Source: Burkholderia sp. 4M9327F10 (GTDB taxonomy: Bacteria > Pseudomonadota > Gammaproteobacteria > Burkholderiales > Burkholderiaceae). From it: a stretch of 64,000 nt of DNA. The position numbers were made by a program, and so were the translations under genes. Of the stretch, positions 1 through 8,966 are shown piece after piece. The first letter of the stretch is position 1; each line of letters begins with the position of its first letter. The notes under the pieces were generated by a model, which saw only the letters and a list, made by a program, of their open reading frames with translations, was not told the DNA's origin and did no database searches. Location of the stretch: positions 1 to 64,000 of the forward strand of contig NZ_SCNV01000028.1 in NCBI RefSeq assembly GCF_005503145.1. Reading direction: 5' to 3'.

Positions 1-131
1 GCTGTTGCCCTGCTGTTGCCCTGCTGTTGCCCTGCTGTTGCCCTGCTGTTGCCCTGCTGTTGCCCTGCTGTTGCCCTGCTGTTGCCCTGCTGTTGCCCGG
101 CCGTTACCCTGCTGTTGCCCCGCGGTTGTCA
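1..131. repeat. 11-bp tandem repeat array (unit GCTGTTGCCCT)
   Basis: About twelve head-to-tail copies of an 11-bp unit. The first eight or nine are perfect; the last three degenerate to GTTA, GTTGCCCC and GTTGTCA forms but keep the exact 11-bp phase (GTTR at 4, 15, 26 and so on to 125). The array begins at the window edge, so its true length is unknown. The period is not a multiple of three and no convincing protein is encoded. It lies about 95 bp upstream of xylB. Confidence 0.95.
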
Positions 132-225
132 CGCACCTGCCGCCATAGCCAGGTCTAACGCCCATGGCATCCCCCGCCATGTGCGGCTAAAGTAGCGCAT
201 CCTCAACGACGAAGGTTCCGCGCCC

Positions 226-1707
226 ATGTATCTCGGCATCGACCTCGGCACGTCCGAAGTGAAAGTCCTGCTGCTCGCGTCCAACGGCCGCGTAATCGGC
301 ACGGCAGGTTCACCGTTCACCGTTTCGCGCCCGCATCAGCGCTGGGCCGAACAGAATCCCTCCGACTGGTGGGACGGCACGCGGGCCGCCCTGTTCGCGC
401 TGCGCGCCAAGCACCCCGACGAGTTCGCCCAGGTGCGCGGCATCGGCCTGTCCGGGCAGATGCACGGCGCAGTGCTGCTCGATGCGCAAGACCGCGTGCT
501 GCGTCCGGCGATCCTGTGGAACGACATGCGCAGCGTGGAGGAATGCGCGGAGCTGACCGGGCGCGCACCCGAGCTGCATCGGATTGCCGGCAACCTCGCC
601 ATGCCCGGCTTCACTGCGCCCAAGCTGCTGTGGGTCGCGCGTCACGAGCCGGAGATTTTCCGGCAGACGGCAAGCGTGCTGCTGCCGAAAGACTATCTGC
701 GGCTGCAGCTGACCGGCGACAAAGTGTCCGATCCATCGGATGCCGCCGGCACGCTATGGCTCGATGTGGCGAAGCGCGACTGGTCCGACACGCTGCTCGC
801 CGCCTGCGACATGCGCCGCGCGCAGATGCCGCGGCTATGCGAAGGCAGTGAATCGTCCGGCATCCTGCGCGCCGACGTGGCTCGTGAATTTGGCCTGAGC
901 GAGGGCGTGGTCGTTGCAGCCGGTGGCGGCGACAATGCGACGAGCGCTATCGGCATCGGCGCGACCCAGCCAGGCGACGGTTTCGTCTCGCTCGGCACCT
1001 CGGGCGTGCTGTGCGTGGTCGGCGACAGTTTCCGGCCCAATCCGGCCTCCGCCGTGCACGCCTTCTGCCACGCGATCCCGGACCGCTGGCATCAGATGAG
1101 CGTCGTGTTGTCGGCGGCCAGTTGCCTGCGCTGGGTCTGCAAGCTCACCTCCACCGACGAGCCCACGCTGCTCGCCGAAGTCGAAGCGCTCGCGCCCGAG
1201 GCATTGGTCAGCGCGCCGTTCTTCCTGCCTTATCTGTCCGGCGAGCGCACGCCGCATAACGACCCGTATGCGCAGGGCGTGTTCTTCGGCATGAATCACG
1301 CGACCGATCGCGCGCTGCTCGGCTATGCGGTGCTCGAAGGCGTCACCTTCGCGCTCACCGACGGGCTCGACGCCCTGCGCGCGGCCGGCACCGAGGCGAG
1401 CGCGCTCTCGCTGCTCGGCGGCGGCGCGCGCAGCAACTACTGGGCGCAACTGCTGGCCGATGCGCTGAACACCACCACCCGCAAGCACGGCGGCGGCGAG
1501 ACCGGCGCCGCGCTCGGCGCGGCCCGCCTCGGCTGGCTGGCGGCGGGCGGCGATCCGGCCCAGGTGCTCAGCAAGCCGCCGGTGGAACTGGAGTTCACGC
1601 CGGACCCGGTGCGGCACGCCGCATTGCGCTCGCGCCTCGATGGTTTCCGCGCGCTATACCGGCATGTGCGGCCGCTGTTCGACCCGTCGCGCGAGCGGCT
1701 GGCTTAG
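226..1707 (+). CDS. xylB: Xylulokinase (FGGY carbohydrate kinase)
   Basis: ATP-dependent kinase of 493 residues that phosphorylates D-xylulose to xylulose 5-phosphate for the pentose phosphate pathway. The N-terminal ATPase-fold motif GIDLGTS carries Asp6, GLSGQMHG follows near residue 80, and AAGGGDN carries the second conserved acidic residue, Asp236. The C-terminal FGGY motif GGGARSNYW is near residue 400. Length matches the family. It precedes a SorC regulator by 71 bp and converges on the polyol operon, where arabitol- or xylitol-type substrates would yield xylulose. A related ketose kinase role cannot be excluded. Confidence 0.93.
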   Translation: MYLGIDLGTSEVKVLLLASNGRVIGTAGSPFTVSRPHQRWAEQNPSDWWDGTRAALFALRAKHPDEFAQVRGIGLSGQMHGAVLLDAQDRVLRPAILWNDMRSVEECAELTGRAPELHRIAGNLAMPGFTAPKLLWVARHEPEIFRQTASVLLPKDYLRLQLTGDKVSDPSDAAGTLWLDVAKRDWSDTLLAACDMRRAQMPRLCEGSESSGILRADVAREFGLSEGVVVAAGGGDNATSAIGIGATQPGDGFVSLGTSGVLCVVGDSFRPNPASAVHAFCHAIPDRWHQMSVVLSAASCLRWVCKLTSTDEPTLLAEVEALAPEALVSAPFFLPYLSGERTPHNDPYAQGVFFGMNHATDRALLGYAVLEGVTFALTDGLDALRAAGTEASALSLLGGGARSNYWAQLLADALNTTTRKHGGGETGAALGAARLGWLAAGGDPAQVLSKPPVELEFTPDPVRHAALRSRLDGFRALYRHVRPLFDPSRERLA

Positions 1708-1778
1708 GGATATTGTTCATGCCGGCATCAGCAGGCTGAACCGCTGCTATCGTCGACGCCAACCTCAAGAAGCCCATC

Positions 1779-2726
1779 GTGCCCAAGTCCAACGAAAAGC
1801 TCGATCTCGCCACGCGCGCCGCGTGGCTCTACTACGTGGCCGGCAATACGCAGAACGAGATCGCGGAGAAGCTGCAGGTCTCGCGCCCGGTCGCACAGCG
1901 GCTGGTCGCGTTCGCGGTCGAGAAGAACCTGATCCGCGTGCGCGTCGATCATCAACTCGCGGATTGCCTCTCGCTTGCCGGGCAGTTGTCGAAGCGCTAT
2001 GGCTTGTCGATGTGCGAAGTCGTGCCGGTCGACAGCGACACGCCGGAAGAGATCGACCGCAAGCTGGCCGTCGCCGGTGCGCAGGTGATGGAGCGTTACC
2101 TGAACGAAGAAAAGCCGATGGTGATCGCGGTGGGCAGCGGCCGCACGCTCAAGGCGGCGGTCGATCAGATCGCCCAGCTGGAGCGTCCGCAGCACCGGTT
2201 GGTATCCATGGTCGGGGCGATCGCCCAGGACGGCTCCTCGAACCGCTATGACGTCGCGCTGCACATTTCGGAGAAGACGGGCGGCAAGCATTTTCTGCTG
2301 CCCGCGCCGCTGCTCGCCGATAGCGAAGCCGAGCGCGCGCAGTGGTGCAATCACCGCCTGTACCGGATCGTCGAATCGCTGACGAGCGAGGCGGATGTGG
2401 CGTTCGTCGGGATCGGCAACGTCGGACCGCATTGTCCGCTGCATGAGGACGGCTTTATTACGGCAGCCGAAGTGAAGGAACTGGTGCAACGCAAGGCGGT
2501 GGCCGAGATGCTCGGCCTGCCGATCGACGCCTCGGGTGCCCACGTCGACTCGCCGACCGGGCAGCGTGTCACCAGCGTGGCGCTGGATTCGCCGCCGCGG
2601 CGGCCCACGATCGGCTTCGCCGGCGGCGAGCGCAAACACGATGCGGTGATCGCGGTGCTCAAAGGCGGCTGGCTGTCGGGTCTCGTGACCGACGAGTTGT
2701 GCGCACGGGCGGCGCTGGAAGCCTGA
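1779..2726 (+). CDS. SorC/DeoR-family sugar-binding transcriptional regulator
   Basis: A 315-residue regulator with an N-terminal helix-turn-helix (about residues 22-50, including NEIAEKLQVSRPVAQRLV). A long C-terminal effector domain of the SorC sugar-phosphate isomerase-like fold contains VGSGRTLKAAV and FVGIGNVG. The start is GTG at 1779 with only a weak AAGAAG upstream. The family senses sugar phosphates. Its position after xylB and tail-to-tail with the transport operon suggests it controls both units; this is inference. Candidate operators lie at 8924-8966 upstream of the dehydrogenase. Confidence 0.88.
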   Translation: MPKSNEKLDLATRAAWLYYVAGNTQNEIAEKLQVSRPVAQRLVAFAVEKNLIRVRVDHQLADCLSLAGQLSKRYGLSMCEVVPVDSDTPEEIDRKLAVAGAQVMERYLNEEKPMVIAVGSGRTLKAAVDQIAQLERPQHRLVSMVGAIAQDGSSNRYDVALHISEKTGGKHFLLPAPLLADSEAERAQWCNHRLYRIVESLTSEADVAFVGIGNVGPHCPLHEDGFITAAEVKELVQRKAVAEMLGLPIDASGAHVDSPTGQRVTSVALDSPPRRPTIGFAGGERKHDAVIAVLKGGWLSGLVTDELCARAALEA

Positions 2727-2741
2727 AACCGGCATTCGCAA

Positions 2742-2772
2742 GGCGCGCGCACTTCAGGCAGGCGTGCGCGCC
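2742..2772. terminator. GC-rich hairpin between convergent units
   Basis: Inverted repeat GGCGCGCGCAC ... GTGCGCGCC with an 11-nt loop, between the SorC regulator stop (2726) and the smoK stop (2790). It has no strong T-tract on either strand, so it may be an attenuating or bidirectional transcript-end hairpin rather than a classical intrinsic terminator. Confidence 0.45.
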
Positions 2773-2789
2773 ATCTTGCTTCAATCACA

Positions 2790-3899
2790 TCACGCCGCCA
2801 GCACCTCGACGATCTTGCGCTGGAACGCCTTGCCATCGGCGTCGAACAGATGGCAATGCTCAGGCGTCGCGCCGAGCTTCTGCGTCTCACCCTTCGTATG
2901 CCGTTCGAGCGGCGGAATCCGCGCAATCAGCCCTTCCGGCGACACGCTCGACTCCGCATACAGATACGCCGCATCGCCGAGCGACTCGACCGCCATCGTA
3001 CGTGCCGACACGCCGTCTTCCGACACGCCCACGTGCAGATGCTCCGGCCGAATCCCGACCGTCACCTTGTCGCCCTGTTTCACCGCGCCCGGCTCCACGG
3101 CCACGCGCTGGGTCTCGCCGGTTTCGTAGCGCACCGTGACGCCGTCGTGCGTGACCGACTGCACCACGCCTTCCATGAAATTCATCTTCGGCGAGCCGAT
3201 AAAGCCCGCCACAAAGCGGTTGGCCGGCGCGTGATACAGCATGGTCGGACTGCCGACCTGCTCCACGTTGCCCGCCGACAGCACCACGATCTTGTCGGCC
3301 AGCGTCATGGCTTCGACCTGATCGTGCGTCACGTAGATCATGGTGGTCTTCAGTTCGTCGTGCAGACGGGCGAATTCCAGCCGCATCTTCACCCGCAGCG
3401 CGGCGTCGAGGTTCGACAGCGGTTCGTCGAACAGGAACACCTTCGGCTTGCGCGTAATCGCGCGGCCGATCGCCACCCGTTGCCGCTGGCCGCCCGACAA
3501 CTGCTTGGGCTTGCGATCGAGCAGGTGGTCGATATGCAGGATCTTCGCGGCGTTGCGCACCGCCGCGTCGATCTCCGGCTTCTTGGTGCCGGCGAGCTTC
3601 AGGCCAAACGCCATGTTGTCGTACAGCGTCATGTGCGGGTACAGCGCGTACGACTGGAACACCATCGCGATGCCGCGCTTGGCCGGCGGTACATCGTTCA
3701 CGCGCGTGCCGTCGATGTTCAGGTCGCCGCTGGTGATGTCTTCGAGGCCCGCGATCATGCGCATCAGCGTAGATTTGCCGCAGCCGCTCGGGCCGACGAA
3801 CACCACGAACTCGCCGTCCGCGATGTCGAGATTGACGTCGCGCATCACTTCGTTGTCGTCGTAGGCCTTTCTGATGTTACGCAGCGTTAAGCTTGCCAT
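2790..3899 (-). CDS. smoK: Polyol ABC transporter ATP-binding subunit (MalK/UgpC type)
   Basis: Cytoplasmic ATPase of 369 residues. Walker A is GPSGCGKST (residues 36-44), the signature is LSGGQRQR, Walker B is VFLFDEPLSNLD, and the H-loop is THDQVEA. A C-terminal TOBE/regulatory domain of about 130 residues is typical of MalK/UgpC importers. GGAG lies just before the ATG. It is the last gene of the operon, after the HAD gene, so it presumably energises the two permeases upstream. Assignment to sorbitol/mannitol rests on the SmoS-like dehydrogenase in the operon. Confidence 0.92.
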   Translation of the reverse strand: MASLTLRNIRKAYDDNEVMRDVNLDIADGEFVVFVGPSGCGKSTLMRMIAGLEDITSGDLNIDGTRVNDVPPAKRGIAMVFQSYALYPHMTLYDNMAFGLKLAGTKKPEIDAAVRNAAKILHIDHLLDRKPKQLSGGQRQRVAIGRAITRKPKVFLFDEPLSNLDAALRVKMRLEFARLHDELKTTMIYVTHDQVEAMTLADKIVVLSAGNVEQVGSPTMLYHAPANRFVAGFIGSPKMNFMEGVVQSVTHDGVTVRYETGETQRVAVEPGAVKQGDKVTVGIRPEHLHVGVSEDGVSARTMAVESLGDAAYLYAESSVSPEGLIARIPPLERHTKGETQKLGATPEHCHLFDADGKAFQRKIVEVLAA

Positions 3900-4001
3900 G
3901 ATGTGTCTCCGTGTGTTGCTCGTGTATTGCCGTACTACGTTGAACCAGCCGACTGCGTCTGCTGACGGCGCCGCTTGGCTCCGTCTATCGCAGCGCCTCC
4001 C

Positions 4002-4736
4002 TCAATGCGATTCCGCCGCTACCCGCAGCGTCCATTGCGCTGCCAGCGCGGGCAGTTGCTTCATGTCGTCGAACACGTGGCTTGCGCCCGCCGCGCGCAA
4101 CGCGCCGATCTGCGCTTCGCTCGCGTGGCCGCCGCCGATAAAGGCGAGCACGGTCATGCCCGCCGCGCTTGCCGCCGTCACGCCGGTGACGCTGTCCTCC
4201 ACCACGAGGCAAGCCGCCGCCGCGATGCCGAAACCCTGCGCCGCCGCCAGATACACGTCCGGGGCCGGCTTCGGCAGCGCCACCGAGTCCGCGCAATAGA
4301 GCCGGCCGCCAAAGAACGGCTCCAGACCCGTGCGCGTCAGCACCGTTTGCACATAAGCCTTGAAGCTGTTGCTCGCACAGGCCTTGATGAGCGGAATCTG
4401 CGCGAGCGCCTCGGCGATGCCGGGCACGGCGGGCGCCTGCATCGCCGCGGCTTCGACCGCATGACGGATCGCGTCCACATCGGCCGCGCTCAGACTCCGG
4501 CCGAGCTGCGCGGCGGCGTTTTCGAGCACCCGCTCGATGCGCAGCCCAAGCAGCGGCAGCACCACCGGTTCGACGTCGGTATCCGGCCAGCGCGCCTGCA
4601 ACTCGTGCACCAGCATGCGTGCCGCCACGGCCTCGCTGTCGATCAGTACGCCGTCGCAATCGCAGATCAGCGCCAGCCGGACTTCATGCGCCGGATTGGT
4701 TGCCACGGGTTTCAATGTCACGGGTTTGACCGTCAT
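4002..4736 (-). CDS. HAD-superfamily phosphatase (phosphoglucomutase/Gph-like)
   Basis: A 244-residue haloacid dehalogenase-like hydrolase. Motif I is CDCDGVLID with Asp26 and Asp28, motif II Ser is in ASNSFKAY, motif III Lys is in LPKPAPDVYLAA, and motif IV acids are in VVEDSVTGV. A helical cap domain lies between motifs I and II. It overlaps the upstream permease gene by 4 bp, so it is translationally coupled to transport. Polyol operons of this type often carry a HAD gene; the likely role is dephosphorylating a sugar-phosphate by-product, but the substrate cannot be read from sequence. Confidence 0.85.
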   Translation of the reverse strand: MTVKPVTLKPVATNPAHEVRLALICDCDGVLIDSEAVAARMLVHELQARWPDTDVEPVVLPLLGLRIERVLENAAAQLGRSLSAADVDAIRHAVEAAAMQAPAVPGIAEALAQIPLIKACASNSFKAYVQTVLTRTGLEPFFGGRLYCADSVALPKPAPDVYLAAAQGFGIAAAACLVVEDSVTGVTAASAAGMTVLAFIGGGHASEAQIGALRAAGASHVFDDMKQLPALAAQWTLRVAAESH

Positions 4737-5602
4737 TTAACCGCCCCGAACGTAAGCCCGCGCACCAGTTGCTTCTGCGACAGCCAGCCGACAATCAGGA
4801 TCGGCGCCACCGCCAGCAGCGAAGCGGCCGAAAGCTTGGCCCAGAACAATCCTTCAGGACTCGAATACGACGCGATAAACACCGTCAGCGGCGCCGCGTT
4901 CGAGCTCGACAGGTTGATGCTCCAGAACGCCTCGTTCCACGACAGGATCACCAGCAGCAGCGCCGTCGAGGCGAGGCCCGGCAGCGACATCGGCATCAGC
5001 AGATAGACGATTTCCTGCCAGGTCACGGCGCCGTCGATACGTCCGGCTTCGAGAATGTCGCGCGGAATTTCGGCGAAGTACGTGAAAGTCATCCACACCG
5101 CAATCGGCAGGTTGATCAGCGTATAGATGATGATCAGCCCCGAGACGGTATCGAGCATCCCGGTGTTCTTCCACAGCAGATAGATCGGCACCAGCACGCC
5201 GACCGACGGCATCATCTTGGTCGACAGCATCCACAGCAGCAGACTCTGCGTGCGGCGCGTCGGAAAGAACGCCATCGCATAGGCGCACGGCACCGCGAGC
5301 AACAGGCACACCACCGTCACGCCGGCCGAAATCAGGATCGAATTGCCGGCGAACGAGAAGTAGTTGCTGCGCGCGAAGACCTCACGAAAACTGTCGAGCG
5401 TCGGAATGAAAAACAGCGACGACGCATAAGCCTGCTGCTCGGTCTTGAACGCGGTGATCGTCATCCAGAAGATCGGGAAGAACAGCAGCAGCGCGATCAG
5501 CCAGGCGAGCACGCCGGGAATGGCGCGCTTGAAGACGGCCCACGGCGCGTTCTTCGCAGAGGTCGCCGTCGAGGCGACGGGTGAAGCGGCAACGTGGCTC
5601 AT
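4733..5602 (-). CDS. smoG: Polyol ABC transporter inner-membrane permease 2
   Basis: Integral membrane subunit of 289 residues (MalG type). About six transmembrane segments are visible, beginning after a 30-residue Ala/Ser-rich cytoplasmic N-terminus (VLAWLIALLLFFPIFWM). The EAA loop that docks the ATPase is near residues 185-210 (EAGRIDGAVTWQ). Its start overlaps the stop of the first permease by 4 bp, indicating translational coupling. It works with SmoF, SmoE and SmoK to import a polyol. Confidence 0.92.
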   Translation of the reverse strand: MSHVAASPVASTATSAKNAPWAVFKRAIPGVLAWLIALLLFFPIFWMTITAFKTEQQAYASSLFFIPTLDSFREVFARSNYFSFAGNSILISAGVTVVCLLLAVPCAYAMAFFPTRRTQSLLLWMLSTKMMPSVGVLVPIYLLWKNTGMLDTVSGLIIIYTLINLPIAVWMTFTYFAEIPRDILEAGRIDGAVTWQEIVYLLMPMSLPGLASTALLLVILSWNEAFWSINLSSSNAAPLTVFIASYSSPEGLFWAKLSAASLLAVAPILIVGWLSQKQLVRGLTFGAVK

Positions 5603-6534
5603 TTTTCGTACTCCCCTTTGAGGTTCTTCGCGAGCATCCGCACGAGGAAGAACGACACAATGTTGGCCAGCACCACGGCGAGAATCCCGCCGGCCGAGGC
5701 CAGCCCGACGTCAAACTGTTGCAGGCCGAGCGCGTAGATCAGGTAAGACAGCGTGGTGGTCGCCGTGCCGGGGCCACCGCCGGTCGTCGTGTAGATTTCC
5801 GCGAAGATCGACAGCAGGAAAATGGTTTCCATCATCACCACCACCGCAATCGCCCGTCTCAGGTGCGGCAGCGTGATGTAGAAGAACATCGAGAACGCGC
5901 CCGCGCCGTCGATCTTGGCCGCTTCTTTCTGTTCCTGGTCGAGCGACTGGATTGCGGTGAACAGGATCAGGAAGGCGAACGGCAGCCACTGCCACGAGAC
6001 AATCATGATGATCGCGGTGAGCGGATAGTCGGCGAACCAGTCGATCGGGGTCAGGCCAATGGCGCGCATGCCCTGTGCAATCAGGCCGTAGACCGGATGC
6101 AGGATCATGTTCTTCCAGATCAGCGCGCTGACGGTCGGCATCACGAAGAACGGCGCAATCGCCAGCAGCCGGGCAATGCCCTGGCCGTAGAACTTGCGGT
6201 CGAACAGCACCGACATCAGCACGCCGCCCACTACCGTGATCACCAGAGTGGCGACGATCAGCTCCAGCGTATGGAAGATCGACGGCCCGAACGACGGGTC
6301 GGTGGCGAGGTACTTATAGTTGTCGATGCCGGCAAAACCCTTTTCGTCCGGGTTGAGCAGGTTGTAATGCGTGAACGAATACCAGATCGTCATCGCCAGA
6401 GGGATGGCCATCCACAACACCAGTACGGCGGTAGACGGTGTCACCAGCCAGCGTGCGGACGCGGCCTTGCGCGATTCGCGCTCTTTTTCGGTCTGGGGAT
6501 GGGCATGCATGAGAGGAAGGCGCAGAGGACGCAT
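5599..6534 (-). CDS. smoF: Polyol ABC transporter inner-membrane permease 1
   Basis: MalF-type permease of 311 residues. The ATG at 6534 is chosen because AGGTGG lies 9 nt upstream; the frame stays open further upstream but without a usable ribosome site. Transmembrane segments begin near LVTPSTAVLVLWMAIPLAM. The EAA loop reads EAAKIDGAGAFSMFF. It follows the binding-protein gene by about 180 bp and is coupled to smoG by a 4-bp overlap. Confidence 0.91.
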   Translation of the reverse strand: MRPLRLPLMHAHPQTEKERESRKAASARWLVTPSTAVLVLWMAIPLAMTIWYSFTHYNLLNPDEKGFAGIDNYKYLATDPSFGPSIFHTLELIVATLVITVVGGVLMSVLFDRKFYGQGIARLLAIAPFFVMPTVSALIWKNMILHPVYGLIAQGMRAIGLTPIDWFADYPLTAIIMIVSWQWLPFAFLILFTAIQSLDQEQKEAAKIDGAGAFSMFFYITLPHLRRAIAVVVMMETIFLLSIFAEIYTTTGGGPGTATTTLSYLIYALGLQQFDVGLASAGGILAVVLANIVSFFLVRMLAKNLKGEYEK

Positions 6535-6711
6535 GATGTGACCACCTGTTCGGTAATGCGCGGGACACGCGCGGCTGGGGCCCAACCCGGGGCGCCGCCG
6601 GCCGCGGCGATGCAGGTGCGGCCGGAGCGTGACCCAGGCGTAACGGTTCAGCCGTGATGGCCCGCTTTGCTGCAAGGGCCGGCTGGCTGGCGCCAGCCGG
6701 CGTGTTTCACG

Positions 6712-8034
6712 TCACTTCAGATAACCCGCCTGACGCACGGCGCGTTCGGCGGTGGCCTGCCCGGCTGTCAGCGCCTGATCGACCGTCATCTGACCGGCCA
6801 GCGCACCCGAGATGCTCTGACCCACTACCGTGCCGAACGACTGGAACTCAGGAATGCCGACAAACTGCACACCGGTGTACGGCACCGGCTGCGCGGTCGG
6901 ATGATTCGGGTCAGCCGTTTCAATCGCCTTCAGCACAAAGTCGGCAAAAGGTGCAGCCGCCTTGTACTCAGGACGCGCGTAGGTCGACTGGCGGGTTCCC
7001 GGAGGCGCCGAGGCCCAGCCTTCGTCCTTCGCGACCATCTCGATGTATTCCTTCGAAGTGGCCCAGGCGATGAACTTCTTCGCCGCGTCCGCCTGCTTCG
7101 ACGACTTCGGAATCGCCAGCGCCCAGGCCCACAGCCAGTGCGCGCCGCGCGGCGTGACTTCGGTCGGCGCCGCCGCGAAGCCGACCTTGTCGGCGATCTG
7201 CGACTGCTGCTTGTTGTACAGCATGCCGGCCGCCACCGTGGCGTCGATCCACATCGCGCACTTGCCCGACGACATCAGCGTCAGGTTTTCGTTGAAGCCG
7301 TTCGAACTCGCTCCCGGAGGGCCGTCTTTCTGCAGCAGGTTGACGTAGAAGGTGATGGCCTTCTTCCACTCCGGCGAGGTGAGCTGCGGTTCCCACTTCT
7401 CGTTGAACCAGCGGCCGCCGAAGGTGTTCACGACCGTGGTCGCGTAGGCCATGTTTTCGCCCCAGCCCGCCTTGCCGCGCAGGCAGATGCCGTAGACGCC
7501 GTTGGCCTTGTCGGTGAGCTTGTCGGCGAACTGCTGGATCTGGTCATAGGTCGGCTGGTCCGGCATCGTCAGACCCTTCGCCGCAAACAGGTCCTTGCGG
7601 TAGTAGGTCATCGAGCTTTCGACGTAGAACGGCAGCGCGTACAGCGAGCCGTTGTACGAGAGCCCGTCGCGCGCCGTCTTCACGACGTCGTTCAGGTCGT
7701 AGCTGGGGGGCAGGTTCGTGAGCGGCGTGAGCCAGCCGCGCTTGCCCCATTGCGGCGTCTCGTAAGCGCCGATCGTCATCACGTCGAACTGGCCGCTGCC
7801 GGTCGTGATGTCGGTGGTGGCGCGCTGGCGCAGCACGTTTTCTTCCAGAATCACCCAGTTGAGCTTGATGTCAGGATTGGCCTGCTCGAACGCCGGCGAC
7901 AGCTTCTTCAGCTCGATCATGTCCGGGTTGTTCAAGGTCGCAATCGTCACCGTCGCGGCCGACGCATTCAGCGCTGCGCACGCAACGGCAGCGGCGCTGA
8001 TCGCCTTGAGCGCGGGTTTCATGGCTGCTTTCAT
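6712..8034 (-). CDS. smoE: Polyol ABC transporter periplasmic binding protein
   Basis: Extracellular solute-binding protein family 1, 440 residues. A Sec signal peptide spans about residues 1-26, ending in ALNASA before ATVTIATLN. The mature two-lobed protein includes aromatic-rich regions typical of sugar and polyol sites (ENMAYATTVVNTFGGRWF, GAHWLWAWALAIP). ATG at 8034 is preferred over the adjacent GTG at 8037 because AAGGAG is then 7 nt away. It delivers substrate to SmoF/SmoG. Confidence 0.92.
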   Translation of the reverse strand: MKAAMKPALKAISAAAVACAALNASAATVTIATLNNPDMIELKKLSPAFEQANPDIKLNWVILEENVLRQRATTDITTGSGQFDVMTIGAYETPQWGKRGWLTPLTNLPPSYDLNDVVKTARDGLSYNGSLYALPFYVESSMTYYRKDLFAAKGLTMPDQPTYDQIQQFADKLTDKANGVYGICLRGKAGWGENMAYATTVVNTFGGRWFNEKWEPQLTSPEWKKAITFYVNLLQKDGPPGASSNGFNENLTLMSSGKCAMWIDATVAAGMLYNKQQSQIADKVGFAAAPTEVTPRGAHWLWAWALAIPKSSKQADAAKKFIAWATSKEYIEMVAKDEGWASAPPGTRQSTYARPEYKAAAPFADFVLKAIETADPNHPTAQPVPYTGVQFVGIPEFQSFGTVVGQSISGALAGQMTVDQALTAGQATAERAVRQAGYLK

Positions 8035-8103
8035 CACATGTCTCCTTTCTAGTACGTTATGTTTTACTGCGTTGTCAGGCGAACGGGGCGGTGACAGCTT
8101 CCG

Positions 8104-8886
8104 TTAGCTCATCCAGTTGCCGCCGTCGACGTTCAGGGTTTGCGCGGTGATGTAATCGGCATCGGCGGAGGCGAGGAACAGCGCCGCGCCGGTCAGGTCT
8201 TCGGGCAGGCCCATGCGGCCAAGCGGCACCGCCTCGCCGACCAGACGCTTCTTCTCGCCCGGCTGGCGGTTCTCGTAGCGCGCGAACAGCGCGTCCACCT
8301 GGTCCCACATCGGCGTATCCACGACCCCGGGGGCAATCCCGTTGACGTTGATCTTATGCGGCGCCAGTGCGAGCGCCGCCGACTGCGTATAGCTTAGTAC
8401 GGCCGCCTTGGTTGCGCAGTAGTGCGAAACCAGCGCCTCGCCGCGCCGGCCGGCCTGCGACGACATATTGATGATCTTGCCGCCGTGCCCCTGCTCGACC
8501 ATGCGCTGTGCAACCGCCTGCATCAGGAAGAACATGCCCTTCACATTGACCGAGAAGAGCCGGTCGAACACGTCCCAGGATTCATCGAGAAGCGGCCGCA
8601 TGTCGAATAGCGCCGCATTGTTGAAGAGGATGTCGATCTGGCCGAAGCGTTCCAGGGTGCTCGCGACGATGCGTTGAATGTCCTCGCGGCGCGTGACGTC
8701 GGCGCTCAGCGTCAGGACCCGGTCGCCCGCGGTTTCGCGCAACGACTGTGCAAAACTGTCGGCCGACTTCAGGTCGACCAGCACGCAGCGCGCGCCTTCG
8801 TCGAGATACCGCCGGGCCACCGCTTCGCCAATACCGCTTGCCGCACCCGTGAGGATCGCCACTTTCCCTTGCAATCGCGCCGCCAC
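8104..8886 (-). CDS. smoS: Sorbitol dehydrogenase, SDR family (SmoS-like)
   Basis: Classical short-chain dehydrogenase of 260 residues. The nucleotide-binding motif is TGAASGIGEA, the structural motif NNAA follows, and the catalytic elements are Ser in MSSQAG and YCATK (YxxxK). The stretches INMSSQAGRRGEALVSHYC and YITAQTLNVDGGNWMS resemble Rhodobacter SmoS, which oxidises D-glucitol to D-fructose with NAD+. The start is GTG at 8886 with GGAG 7 nt upstream; an earlier GTG at 8916 lacks a ribosome site. It is the first gene of the transport operon. Confidence 0.9.
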   Translation of the reverse strand: MAARLQGKVAILTGAASGIGEAVARRYLDEGARCVLVDLKSADSFAQSLRETAGDRVLTLSADVTRREDIQRIVASTLERFGQIDILFNNAALFDMRPLLDESWDVFDRLFSVNVKGMFFLMQAVAQRMVEQGHGGKIINMSSQAGRRGEALVSHYCATKAAVLSYTQSAALALAPHKINVNGIAPGVVDTPMWDQVDALFARYENRQPGEKKRLVGEAVPLGRMGLPEDLTGAALFLASADADYITAQTLNVDGGNWMS

Positions 8887-8923
8887 TGCGTGTCTCCGGT
8901 TCGTTTCGAGTTCCACCGCGCGG

Positions 8924-8966
8924 TGAGCGAACGCTCATCACGCGATCAATTGCTCTGTTAGTGATC
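8924..8966. promoter_or_regulatory. Candidate operator upstream of smoS
   Basis: Two inverted repeats 38-80 bp upstream of the smoS GTG: the near-perfect palindrome TGAGCGAACGCTCA (8924-8937, 6-bp arms) and GATCA-N13-TGATC (8944-8966), followed by another TGATC-like element (GATCG at 8971). The position suits control of the operon, with the SorC regulator as the obvious candidate. No experimental operator is known to match, so this is inference. Confidence 0.45.

Noticed and set aside
1..131. CRISPR array at the window start
   Set aside because: Units are 11 bp and contiguous, with no spacers and no cas genes; it is a minisatellite.
3901..3945. Possible further 11-bp repeat upstream of smoK
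   Set aside because: Only two units (GTTG at 3915, ATTG at 3926) keep phase; the next is off by 2 bp, so it is not distinguishable from chance.
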